Origin: CAZRIE01 sp964600075
Lineage (GTDB): Bacteria > Bacteroidota > Bacteroidia > Flavobacteriales > Flavobacteriaceae
Reading direction: 5' to 3'
Assembly: GCA_964600075.1 (NCBI GenBank)
Contig: CAZRIE010000026.1
Span: 1-43,401, forward strand
DNA: 43,401 bases
Below, one piece after another: positions 33,707-42,800 of the stretch; the stretch's first letter is position 1; each line of letters starts with the position of its first letter. The translations under genes were made by a program, and so were the position numbers. The notes beneath the pieces were generated by a model, which was not told the origin of the DNA, did not search any database, and was given only the letters and a program-made list of their open reading frames with translations.

Positions 33707-34477
33707 TTATCTGCCCATCCAACCACCATCGACCAGCATGGTTCCTCCATTCATATAACTCGATGCCTCAGAGCACAGGAAGACGATTGGGCCTTTAAAA
33801 TCTTCAGGTTGCCCCCAACGACCGGCCGGAATTCTGGCTAGAATCGAATCGGACCTTTCAGGGTTATTTCGCAAAGCCTCTGTATTATCGGTACTAATAT
33901 ATCCTGGTGCGATGGCATTTACATTTACCCCTAGACCGGCCCATTCATTGGCAAACGCCATGGTCATCTGACCAATAGCTCCTTTACTAGCAGCATATCC
34001 AGGAACAGTAATTCCTCCCTGAAAAGTTAACAATGAAGCTGTGAATACAATTTTACCTGCGCCTCTCTTAACCATTTCCTTTCCGATTTCGCGTGTCAAT
34101 ACGAATTGCGCGGTCTGATTGATTTCAATGACCTTATCCCAATATTCATCGGAATGTTCCACGGCCGGAGCTCTCAAAATTGTCCCCGCATTATTCACGA
34201 GAATATCGATTTTTGGGAAATCATCTTTAACCTGATTTATAAATTCGTACAGCGATTCCCGGTTTCCGAAATCGCAAGTGTAGGCCTTGAAATTTCTGCC
34301 CAGACCTTCGACTTCTTGTTCGACCATGCTGCCATGTTTTTCCAAGGTGGCGCTTACTCCTATTATATCGGCACCGGCTTCGGCAAGACCAAGGGCCATT
34401 GCTTTTCCTATCCCTCTTTTACATCCGGTTACCAATGCTGTTTTGCCTTTTAAGCTAAATTGATTTAATATGCTCAT
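33707..34477 (-). CDS. KduD-like short-chain dehydrogenase (C5 reductase candidate)
   Basis: This 256-aa classical SDR has the cofactor motif TGCKRGIG (17-24), the NNAG motif (95-98), and the catalytic S148, Y161 and K165 in TASLLTFQGG and YAASKGAIG. The sequence is of the KduD/2-deoxy-D-gluconate 3-dehydrogenase type, ending SSYMNGGTMLVDGGWMGR. KduD-type enzymes interconvert 2-keto-3-deoxy-D-gluconate and 2,5-diketo-3-deoxygluconate. In the anhydro-L-galactose pathway such a reductase makes 2-keto-3-deoxy-D-gluconate from the 2,5-diketo intermediate. It lies between a GH117 gene (49 bp) and the aldehyde dehydrogenase gene. Role inferred from context; fold certain. Confidence 0.9.
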   Translation of the reverse strand: MSILNQFSLKGKTALVTGCKRGIGKAMALGLAEAGADIIGVSATLEKHGSMVEQEVEGLGRNFKAYTCDFGNRESLYEFINQVKDDFPKIDILVNNAGTILRAPAVEHSDEYWDKVIEINQTAQFVLTREIGKEMVKRGAGKIVFTASLLTFQGGITVPGYAASKGAIGQMTMAFANEWAGLGVNVNAIAPGYISTDNTEALRNNPERSDSILARIPAGRWGQPEDFKGPIVFLCSEASSYMNGGTMLVDGGWMGR

Positions 34478-34526
34478 TTTTTTAATGTGTTATAAAATTT
34501 TCGGAAAGTTAAGTATTCATTTATTC

Positions 34527-35717
34527 TTATTTGGCGTTCGTTATGTACGTCTCAAATCTCTTGATATAGTCCCAACCGTTTTTGTTGTCAAAACATAAGC
34601 CCCATTCCAAAGCACCCAACGGGTTTTTTTCAGTAGCTAAAGACCGCACCAAGCCAGCTGCATGCGGTGGTTTCGTTCGGCCACCAATGTGCGATTTAAT
34701 CTCGAAATTAATTCCATCGGGAGACCACTGTACCGTATTGTTTTCAGGGCCGTCGGAAGTTAACATCCCCGAAATACCCCCTTTATAAGGCCACACGCAG
34801 ATTTCATGACCACTATTTGAAATAGGGTTGTAAGGAGATTTAGTATAAGGCCCCTCAATTTTTTCGGCAATCGCCACGCCCCATTTAATTTCTCTTCCGC
34901 CTAAAAAGTGTTCCTCTCCCATGCGTTCGCCTTTGTAATACAGGTAGAATTTATTCTTGTAAAGCATCAAACATGGATCGTGAACTTTATGACTATCGAA
35001 GTCGCCTTTTTGAGCAACCCGGAAACGATTATCTTCATCCCCTTTCCAAGTACCCGTATCGGATGGGGACAAAATAGGAGCCTCTAGTTTTTTCCATGGT
35101 CCTTCAGGGGTGTCGGCAATGGCCATACCTACTTGATTCTTTACTCTGTTGGCGTAGGGTGCCTTTACGGTTTGGTATACCAAATAATATTTGCCTTCAT
35201 GTGCCAATACTTCAGGAGTGAAAACCGCTCTGTCATCAAACGAACCGGATTCTCCCCTACCGACTGCCAGCCCGACATCTTTCCATATAATTCCATCTTT
35301 TGACTTGGCACACCAAACTTCCGATAAGTCCCATGGAAATACTTTTTTGGATGGGTCTCCAGTGTGAAAACCGAAAGATTCACCAAAACTTTTGGTGTAA
35401 TACACATAATAGGTGCCATTAACCATTATTACGGCGCTCGGATCTCTTTTTATAATGCCCTCTTCATAGCCTAAATCACCTTTTATGTCAGACTGACGAA
35501 AGCTCGTCCACCATTCGGGGCCTGTATCATAGCCCATGGCAATAGCGCGTTTTGAAGCCGCACTAAGACTATCCTTATTACTAATCCCCAGTTTTTTTAT
35601 GACTTCTTCCGATATCTGTTGCTCAGAAACTGTTTCTTGGTTCTTTTCAATGGAAGTGCAGCTCACCATCAAAAGGAACGTAAATAATACGGATATTTTA
35701 GAAGTTTCAAAAACCAT
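34527..35717 (-). CDS. GH117 family lipoprotein, divergent copy
   Basis: This 396-aa protein of glycoside hydrolase family 117 (five-bladed propeller exo-alpha-1,3-(3,6-anhydro)-L-galactosidases) has a lipoprotein signal ending LMVSC (C20). The helical dimerisation motif SAASKRA (SxAxxR) is near residue 54. Family catalytic positions are Asp in KRDPSAV, Asp in HKVHDPC and His in NSGHEICVWPY. It differs from its neighbour around the substrate entry: GPEWWTSFRQSDIKGD replaces the GNEWF.QFGPL.PLKGD found in the second copy and in characterised enzymes. It is therefore a candidate for changed specificity, for example a decorated oligosaccharide. The ADH gene ends 15 bp upstream and the SDR gene starts 49 bp downstream. 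Confidence 0.9.
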   Translation of the reverse strand: MVFETSKISVLFTFLLMVSCTSIEKNQETVSEQQISEEVIKKLGISNKDSLSAASKRAIAMGYDTGPEWWTSFRQSDIKGDLGYEEGIIKRDPSAVIMVNGTYYVYYTKSFGESFGFHTGDPSKKVFPWDLSEVWCAKSKDGIIWKDVGLAVGRGESGSFDDRAVFTPEVLAHEGKYYLVYQTVKAPYANRVKNQVGMAIADTPEGPWKKLEAPILSPSDTGTWKGDEDNRFRVAQKGDFDSHKVHDPCLMLYKNKFYLYYKGERMGEEHFLGGREIKWGVAIAEKIEGPYTKSPYNPISNSGHEICVWPYKGGISGMLTSDGPENNTVQWSPDGINFEIKSHIGGRTKPPHAAGLVRSLATEKNPLGALEWGLCFDNKNGWDYIKRFETYITNAK

Positions 35718-35732
35718 TACCTATTTGGAAAA

Positions 35733-36749
35733 TTATGTTTGACAATCCATAAGCACTTTCATACCATCGGGATTGTTGTCAATGTTTTCAAATACCTTCT
35801 GAATGTTACTTAAAGGTTGTACATCGGTTATCATTTCTTCAAAAGGAAGCTTGTTTTCAGTAATAAGGGCAATTGCTTTTTCATAATCCTCCTTTTCGTA
35901 AACACGGGCTCCAATCAATTTCAACTCTTTCCAGAAGAATTTGAACAAGTCTATTTCCTTCTTTTGGCCATGAATTGCCACCATTAAGATTCGACCCCGT
36001 ATTCCAGCGATTTCGGTCATAACGTCTAGTGCAGGCTGCACGCCAGCCACTTCAAAAACGACATCGGCCCAACGGCCCTCGGTCTGTTCTTTGACGTATT
36101 CGACCAAATCTATTTTCGTGGGATTCACTGCGGTTAGCCCCAATTCTTTGGCCTTCGTGATTCTGTTTTCATTGACTTCGGATACAATTACATTTGCACC
36201 GGTTTCTTTGGCGACCATGGCCACTAGTAGACCGATCGGTCCTCCACCGAGAACCACAGCTGTTTCACCCGCTTGTAACTCACTTAAGCGAACGTCATGT
36301 ACCGCAACGGATAAGGGTTCAATCAAAGCGGCCAATTTCAAGTCGGTTTCCGTCTTCAACTTATGTAAAGTGAATGCGGGTACGTTCCAATATTGTTGCA
36401 TGGAACCTGGACTATCAATACCGATAAATTTCAAATTCTCACAAATATGGTTAAACCCCTTATCGGAAGCTTTTACGCCTCGGTCGTCTAAAGGGCGAAC
36501 TACTACTTTCTCGCCTACAACGAAACCAGAAACGGCATCCCCAACGGCATCGATGGTCCCAGACATTTCATGACCTATGGTTACCGGAATACTTACCCTT
36601 TTATCCATCATGCCATGGTAGATGTGTACATCGGTACCACAAACCCCTGAGTAGGCTACTTTAATCCTCACCTCACCTTTCGCGGGGGCCTCTATTTCTT
36701 TTTCAATAACCGAAAAGGTCTTATTGCCTTGGTATATAGTTGCTTTCAT
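35733..36749 (-). CDS. Medium-chain alcohol dehydrogenase, candidate keto-deoxy-galactonate dehydrogenase
   Basis: This 338-aa zinc-type MDR dehydrogenase has catalytic zinc ligands C37 (GVCGTD) and H60-E61 (GHEM) and the NAD-binding GGGPIGLLVA motif near residue 170. It resembles L-galactonate/threonine-type dehydrogenases. The structural-zinc lobe, normally with four cysteines, is nearly gone: RPLDDRGVKASDKGFNHICEN keeps only one. In the operon it fits oxidation at C5 of 2-keto-3-deoxy-L-galactonate to the 2,5-diketo acid, with the KduD-like SDR doing the reverse step with opposite stereochemistry. It sits between the two GH117 genes with gaps of 15 and 27 bp, so it is clearly co-transcribed. 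Confidence 0.85.
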   Translation of the reverse strand: MKATIYQGNKTFSVIEKEIEAPAKGEVRIKVAYSGVCGTDVHIYHGMMDKRVSIPVTIGHEMSGTIDAVGDAVSGFVVGEKVVVRPLDDRGVKASDKGFNHICENLKFIGIDSPGSMQQYWNVPAFTLHKLKTETDLKLAALIEPLSVAVHDVRLSELQAGETAVVLGGGPIGLLVAMVAKETGANVIVSEVNENRITKAKELGLTAVNPTKIDLVEYVKEQTEGRWADVVFEVAGVQPALDVMTEIAGIRGRILMVAIHGQKKEIDLFKFFWKELKLIGARVYEKEDYEKAIALITENKLPFEEMITDVQPLSNIQKVFENIDNNPDGMKVLMDCQT

Positions 36750-36776
36750 TATTTCGTTGTCTTCCTTTTAAGTCAA

Positions 36777-38003
36777 TTATTTTTCTTTTACGCCCTTGGC
36801 GACATGCCTTGTTTTTCTTTCTGATGAGAAACGCATTATACTTTGGTAATCGCCATTGTTGTAAACGTGGGTCAATCCCCAATGGAGGATTTCAGTTGGT
36901 TCTTTTTCAGTATCTGCAGTTCGGTTTAAACCGATGGCGTGTGCGCTCACTCCTGGTATTACTGACATAATTTCAAAATTGATTCCGTCGGGCGCCCATT
37001 GAATCGTATTTTTCTCAGGCCCATCGGTCGTTATCAGCGAAGCAATTCCATCATTGTATGGCCAAACACAAATTTCATGGCCGCTATTACTAATGGGATT
37101 ATAGGGAGATTTCACATAAGGCCCTTTCGGATTGTCCGCGATAGCTACACCATGGCGAATTTGCCGCCCCCCAAAGGTTATCGCCTCGCCCATTTGTTCC
37201 CCTTTATAGTAGAGGTAGAACTTACCTTTATAGGGAAGAATACAAGGATCGTGAACCTTATGGCTGTCAAAATCACCTTTCTTTTCCACCAAAAACCGAT
37301 TTTGTTCTTCACCCTTCCATACACCGTTATCCGCTGGGCTCAATAGGGGCTCTTCACTTTTCGTCCAAGGCCCGTCGGGCGAATCTGACCATGCCAGACC
37401 GATCTGATTTTTTACCCTCACATTATAAGGTGATTTTACGGTTTGGTAAGAGAGGTAATATTTATCTTCCCATTTCATGATTTCGACCGTAAAAACAGAA
37501 CGGTCATCATATTCGCCTTTTTCTCCTCTGGCAACGGCAAGACCTTCTTCCTTCCATGTCCAGCCATCATCTGAAGTTGCGTACCAAATATCACATCGGT
37601 CCCAAGGAAAAACTTTATCGGTTTCAATATCCCCACCAAAACCTTGGGTCGGACCTGTACTTTTCGTGTACCATACATAATACTTGCCATTTTCTTTGAT
37701 CATGGCGCTAGGATCTCTTCGCACTGCACCTTCTTCGTAAGCTAAATCCCCCTTCAATGGCTGTAGTGGCCCGAACTGAATAAACCATTCATTGCCCAAA
37801 TCCATAGGCCATTGCAATGCTCTTTTCGAAGCTGCACTCAAATGGTCCTTATTGGTGATTCCTAAATTGTCCAATTGTTCGTCTGTAACGTTTTTGTTTT
37901 CCAAATCAGAACTTACTTCTTTTTTTTTAGAATCTGACGATGAAACACAAGATAGTACAAGAAACATAATGGATAGATTCAAAATTAAATTTAGGTTTTT
38001 CAT
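36777..38003 (-). CDS. GH117 family lipoprotein, canonical-looking copy
   Basis: This 408-aa GH117 protein has a lipoprotein signal MKNLNLILNLSIMFLVLSC (C19). The SxAxxR helix motif is in LSAASKRALQW, followed by LGNEWFIQFGPLQPLKGDL. Catalytic positions are Asp in RRDPSAM, Asp in HKVHDPC and His in NSGHEICVWPY. The propeller blades include DDRSVFTVEIMKWEDKYYL and LYYKGEQMGEAITFGGRQI. Characterised relatives remove the terminal 3,6-anhydro-L-galactose from neoagaro-oligosaccharides in the periplasm or at the outer membrane. It is the first intact gene of the minus-strand operon, 19 bp after the broken AraC-type gene. Confidence 0.92.
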   Translation of the reverse strand: MKNLNLILNLSIMFLVLSCVSSSDSKKKEVSSDLENKNVTDEQLDNLGITNKDHLSAASKRALQWPMDLGNEWFIQFGPLQPLKGDLAYEEGAVRRDPSAMIKENGKYYVWYTKSTGPTQGFGGDIETDKVFPWDRCDIWYATSDDGWTWKEEGLAVARGEKGEYDDRSVFTVEIMKWEDKYYLSYQTVKSPYNVRVKNQIGLAWSDSPDGPWTKSEEPLLSPADNGVWKGEEQNRFLVEKKGDFDSHKVHDPCILPYKGKFYLYYKGEQMGEAITFGGRQIRHGVAIADNPKGPYVKSPYNPISNSGHEICVWPYNDGIASLITTDGPEKNTIQWAPDGINFEIMSVIPGVSAHAIGLNRTADTEKEPTEILHWGLTHVYNNGDYQSIMRFSSERKTRHVAKGVKEK

Positions 38004-38022
38004 GAGATACTTTTAAATGACA

Positions 38023-38690
38023 TCATAACTCTATTGGTGGTAAAAATAAATTTTTACCTCGAGTGCTAAAACTTGATGGTGACTTTCCAAAAAACTTTCG
38101 AACACATTTGCAAAAATAATTTGGATTTGCAAATCCGACCTGATAAGCCACTTCTGGAATTCTTAGCTGGCCTTTTCCCAATAAGTGCACCGCCCGTTCT
38201 AATCGTATCGCTCTCATATAAGCCTGTGGAACTTGCCCGGTCAAATATTTTACTTTACGAAATAGCGTGGACCTACTCATATGCATATCAAAAGACAACT
38301 CATCGACCCAATGGGTGTCGCTGGACATGTTGTTTTCCATTAAATTAAAAATCTTGTCCAAAAACTCATTCTCATATGTATTCGATATTCTTTTTTTTCT
38401 GCCGAAAAGGTCGGTTTTAAATCATCTGAAACTTGAATCAAATCAGCCGATAGAATTAATCTTTGAATATCTTCTTTTGATAGTTTTATTCTTATCCTTT
38501 TAGGGAAAAACGACGATGAAGTCGAAGCATTTTTTTTATAAACGGAACCATATAAAGAATATAGAACATCTGGAAAATTTCTTGTTCTTCTGGAATATTG
38601 CAATGAATATTGATGCGATTTTCGCCATGATCGATATAATTCAACTCCAATTGAAGTTATTCTCATAAAGCTTTTGATCTTCTACCATCT
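38023..38690 (-). pseudogene. Broken AraC-type regulator (possible hybrid two-component remnant)
   Basis: The 3' part (38023-38361) encodes an intact-looking AraC helix-turn-helix domain: DELSFDMHMSRSTLFRKVKY, PQAYMRAIRLERAVHLL and IPEVAYQVGFANPNYFCKCV, ending FFGKSPSSF. Upstream, NTYENEFLDKIFNLMENNM is the linker typical of hybrid two-component regulators. It is out of frame with the preceding segment because of an eight-base A run (T run 38391-38398) one base short of the continuous frame. Further upstream only fragments are readable (INIHCNIPEEQEIF, kinase-like) and no start is found. The sensor and receiver domains are missing. It lies directly before the GH117 operon and was probably its activator. 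Confidence 0.68.
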
Positions 38691-38737
38691 ATTAAAACCG
38701 AAGTCTCTGTGCTTCCAAAGCTGAATTTTATTATTTG

Positions 38738-38769
38738 TTTCATATATGAAATAAGTTTCCTATATGGTA
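38738..38769. promoter_or_regulatory. Tandem palindromic operator candidate
   Basis: TTTCATATATGAAA (38738-38751) is a perfect 14-bp palindrome. A related imperfect copy TTTCCTATATGGTA (38756-38769) follows, with centres 18 bp apart on the same face of the helix. The pair lies in the 259-bp spacer between the broken AraC-type gene and the convergent end of the IclR gene, upstream of the AraC/GH117 transcription unit. It may bind the adjacent IclR protein. Nothing else is evident in 38691-38949. Confidence 0.45.
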
Positions 38770-38949
38770 CAAATATAAAAAAATTAATTTCCAATAGAGA
38801 ATTGGTCAATTTTTTTATTCTATTTCGAAAGCGCGCTAAAAATATAGATTTTATTTGATAGCATTCACAAGGAATCTAAAGGGTTTGCTATACGAAGTCA
38901 TTATAAAGCTAAAGAAGCACATTATACAAAAACAGATTCATACAATCAC

Positions 38950-39744
38950 TTATGATTGTGTGAGATAGCCTAGTTTTGCTGAGATTTCCATTGCATATCT
39001 TGCTACAACCTTTCCGTTTTTATCAAAGTGTTTGTGAGGTAGCCTTCCGCTTGGCCCTGTAATCCACAAAGCAGCAATTGGATAGCCATATTCATTAAAA
39101 ATAGGGGCCCCTACGCAATTGACTCCTTGAATGTCTTCGCTATTATCTACGGCATACCCTTTTTTCCGTACCTCTTGCAAACCTATATTAAATTCCTTTT
39201 TTGAAACAATTGTGTTCTCGGTAAACTTGGTCAGTTTCTTGTCTTTTAAAATCTTCGTTCTTTGATCCTCGGGAAGAAATGCCAATATACATTTACCGCC
39301 TACAGAACTGTGCAAGCTGAACTGAGTGCCGGGTTCAACAAATAGTTTAACAGGATAAGTAGATGGCACTTGTTCTAAAATAGTGCCTTTGGAGCCCAGA
39401 ATAATACCTAACATAACAGATTCTTTCAGCTCGTCTCTAAGGGCGCGCATGACGTCAATTGAATTTTCCACGATACTTTGCTCGTTCATTGAAGAAATGC
39501 CCAGGGTTAGCATCTTTCTTGTAAGCGTTATTTTCTTAGTGGTTTCATTCTTTTGTAGATAATTTTTAAATATCAATGTGCTGGTAATACGGAATGCACT
39601 TGATTTTGCTATGGATAGGGTTTTCATGATTTCACCCAAAGTCAAACCTTTGGGATTTGTAGACAGTAATTCCATTATCGACAATGCCCTTTCAAGATTG
39701 GGAACATTGTAGTTCGATTTCAAACCTTCTTTTGCTTTGCTCAT
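38950..39744 (-). CDS. IclR-family transcriptional regulator
   Basis: This 264-aa regulator has an N-terminal winged helix (about residues 15-80: LERALSIMELLSTNPKGLTL and AKSSAFRITSTLIFKNYL) and a C-terminal IclR effector domain (about 90-260) with GSKGTILEQVPSTYPVKL, FSLHSSVGGKCILAFL and a conserved GVNCVGAPIFNEYGYPIAALWI ligand pocket. IclR proteins such as KdgR usually respond to sugar-acid intermediates, e.g. 2-keto-3-deoxygluconate. That would suit an operon producing this compound. The gene is encoded on the same strand as the GH117 operon and upstream of it. The palindromes at 38738-38769 are the best candidate site. Confidence 0.92.
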   Translation of the reverse strand: MSKAKEGLKSNYNVPNLERALSIMELLSTNPKGLTLGEIMKTLSIAKSSAFRITSTLIFKNYLQKNETTKKITLTRKMLTLGISSMNEQSIVENSIDVMRALRDELKESVMLGIILGSKGTILEQVPSTYPVKLFVEPGTQFSLHSSVGGKCILAFLPEDQRTKILKDKKLTKFTENTIVSKKEFNIGLQEVRKKGYAVDNSEDIQGVNCVGAPIFNEYGYPIAALWITGPSGRLPHKHFDKNGKVVARYAMEISAKLGYLTQS

Positions 39745-39849
39745 TACATATCTTTAATGCCCGCTAAAATAACATTCTTAAAGAAACCTTGAATTACTTG
39801 TCAATTTATAGATGAACTATTAATTGAATATAACAAAATGTAAGTAGGT

Positions 39850-42800
39850 TTAGAATTCTCCCAAGGTGTTAACTACACTAAACAGGTCATGTGCATCATT
39901 ATTGTTCGCAACAAACACAGCATTTCCGTTGTTTGTTTTAATAAAAACCATATTCCGAACATCTTTGTCGGCGTAAAAACCTGACTTTAAATTGGGAACA
40001 TATTCGAAATCACCATTACCGATTCCTTTCAAGAAAGTGCCTATTCCCGCATCAGCTCTAGTTGTTTCTACTTCAGACTGATAATTGTTTCCTGCCATCA
40101 GCAAATCTTTATTGCCATCTTTATCAAAATCCTCAAAAATGATACTATTAATAGGAGACGTTTGTACTACGTTATCGAATGGTCGAAACGAAAAATTTTG
40201 GTTACCATCATTGATGAAAATCCCAGAACGGAATTCCGTAGCCTTATAATGCAATGCCGATTCAATACCCTGACCAACAATCCCTTTTAGGTCTTTAGAG
40301 GCGAAATCGTTGTACGTGGGTATTGTTTGAGCCAAATGGGGAAGTTGCTGTGTCATACAACTTTTACCACGTACGGGTACTTGCCTTCCTTTATATTCTT
40401 TGGTGAGAATAACGTCTTCAGAGCCATTGAGGTCAAAATCTGATGTGTAAATTTCAAAAGGCTTTTCAGGGGAAGCATGAAACTTATAGTTCAACCCCAA
40501 ATTACCGGCCACTATGTCTTTATCACCATCATTATCGATATCTACGACAAGTAGTTCATTCCACCAGCCAACTGCTTCGTCCAATGTCTTATACTCATCA
40601 CTTCTGATAAGTTGGTTATCTTGATTTAGAAATACTTGTATGCCCATCCATTCGCCAGTTACGACCAAATCAATTTTTTTATCGCTATTTATATCTGTCC
40701 ACACTGCATCGGTTACTAGTCCGATACTGTTCAGTTGAGGTGCCAATGCATCATTTTGGAAAGAAAATTTACCTCCGTCGTTTACAAGTAATAGACTACT
40801 TGCTGGATAAGGATATCTACCTGTTATTACTCTTCCTCCAAGAAATAGATCGATATCCCCATCATTATCATAATCTGAAGGTACGATTACCGAACCGGCT
40901 ATTCCTACCTCTGGTATAGCATCTGCCGACCTATTAAAGTTGCCATTACCATCATTGATATACAATCTATCTACCAATAAACGTGGATTGGTATTGAACT
41001 CATAACTACCACTGACCACATAGAGGTCTTGGTCTCCATCATTATCGGCGTCGAAAAAAGTGGCCCCGACATCCTCGTGTTCCTTGTCTTTTTGAAAAAC
41101 CGATAGTACTTTCTTAGAAAACCCTCCCTTAGAGTTGCCATACAACAATTGCCCTGCTTGTTTATGGCCGCCTCCCAAGTATACGTCTTCTATATTATCA
41201 CCATTGACATCGCCCTTTGCGATTCCCGGGCCGGTCTGTGAAAGCTTATGGGGTAATAGGATCTGTAAATCATAATCATTAAAGTAGGGGTCGGTGTGTA
41301 CATAGTCAGATTTTCTTTTAACGAAAAGTGATGCCTCCCGATCTTCAGCTTCGCTTCTTTGGATCGCTGAAGCGTAGTTGACCTTTAATAGTTGGTTAGC
41401 TTCTACATTGCTCAACTCTTGAAACTTACCATCGGGCCAATATACTTGAAGACTTTTAATCTTCGACCTGTCGCCTAGGCCAAAGTGAATTGTATTCGAT
41501 ACAGAGGATAAAAAACCTCTTGTATTGGTCAATTGCCTGATTTGTTGGGTACCATCTTCGAAATTTAAGTGTACCATGGCTCCTAGCCCATATTTGTTTT
41601 TCTCAGGACCATTGAAGTCAACTTCTAAATAGGAGTTTTGTCCAGAATTGGTCGAGTTGTTTCTGAGTACGGTTGCTTCATCATTGATGTTGCTGACAAC
41701 GACGTCAAGATCACCGTCATTATCTAAATCTGCATAAATTGCGCCGTTTGAAAACGAAGGTTCTTCGTCGGCCCAAGTATTCGAAGTGTCCTCGAAAGTA
41801 TAGTCGCCTTTATTTTTAAAAAAGTAATTATTCAGTTTTTGCTGTGGAAGCATTTGTGCGAATTGCAAAAAATCTTCATCAGTTGGTTTTCGTTTGTTTG
41901 CCCTTAGAATTTCTAATATTTCGTTATTCTTATCTCGGTCAATAACGTCCCGGTATACTCCATTCGTAATGAATATGTCGTTCAGGCCATCAAGGTCAAA
42001 ATCAGCGGATAAAAGCGCCCAACTCCAATCTGTATTGGCCATACTACTCATTTTACTTATTTCACTAAAAGTTCCATTCCCATTATTCAGTTGTAACATG
42101 TTATGCATATACTGATAGTGGTATCCATTTTCGACCATCTTTTGGAAATCGGCTATTGACGTCATGGCCATCGTGGTCTTTGACCGCACATAATCTTCTG
42201 GGTTCATATCCAACGTCAAAAGATCCATAAGACCATCGTTGTTGATATCGGCCATATCACTGCCCATACTATTGAAAGACATATGTTTAAATACGGAATC
42301 TCTCGACTCTGTAAAAGTGCCGTCTCCATTGTTAACATAGGCTAAATCAGGAACGTTGAAATCATTGCAGACATAAATGTCGGGCCACCCGTCGTTATTC
42401 ATATCACCGATTTGTGGGTTTAGTCCAAAACCAATATCGAATTGAAGACCTGCTTTTCTCGATACATCGGTAAAATGGCCGTTGCCGTCATTATTGTATA
42501 GGCGGTCACTTCCTTTTAGTTCCAAAGTTTTAGGGTCTTTTTGTATTTTATCAAGATTTAAGATTTGTGTACGGCTCTGAATGTCAGGTGTGTTTGAAAT
42601 ATACACGTCTACATCGTTGTCTTTGTCATAATCGAAAAAGGTCGCTTGTATGGTTCTATTCGAATCTGCCAAGCCCATTTCTTCTGCTCTTTCGGTAAAA
42701 GTCTCATCTCCATTATTGACATATAACAAATTGTCAAACTTATTTCCTTCGTCTTTCCATCCGCCTCGCGAAACATAGATATCGAGAAAACCGTCATTAT

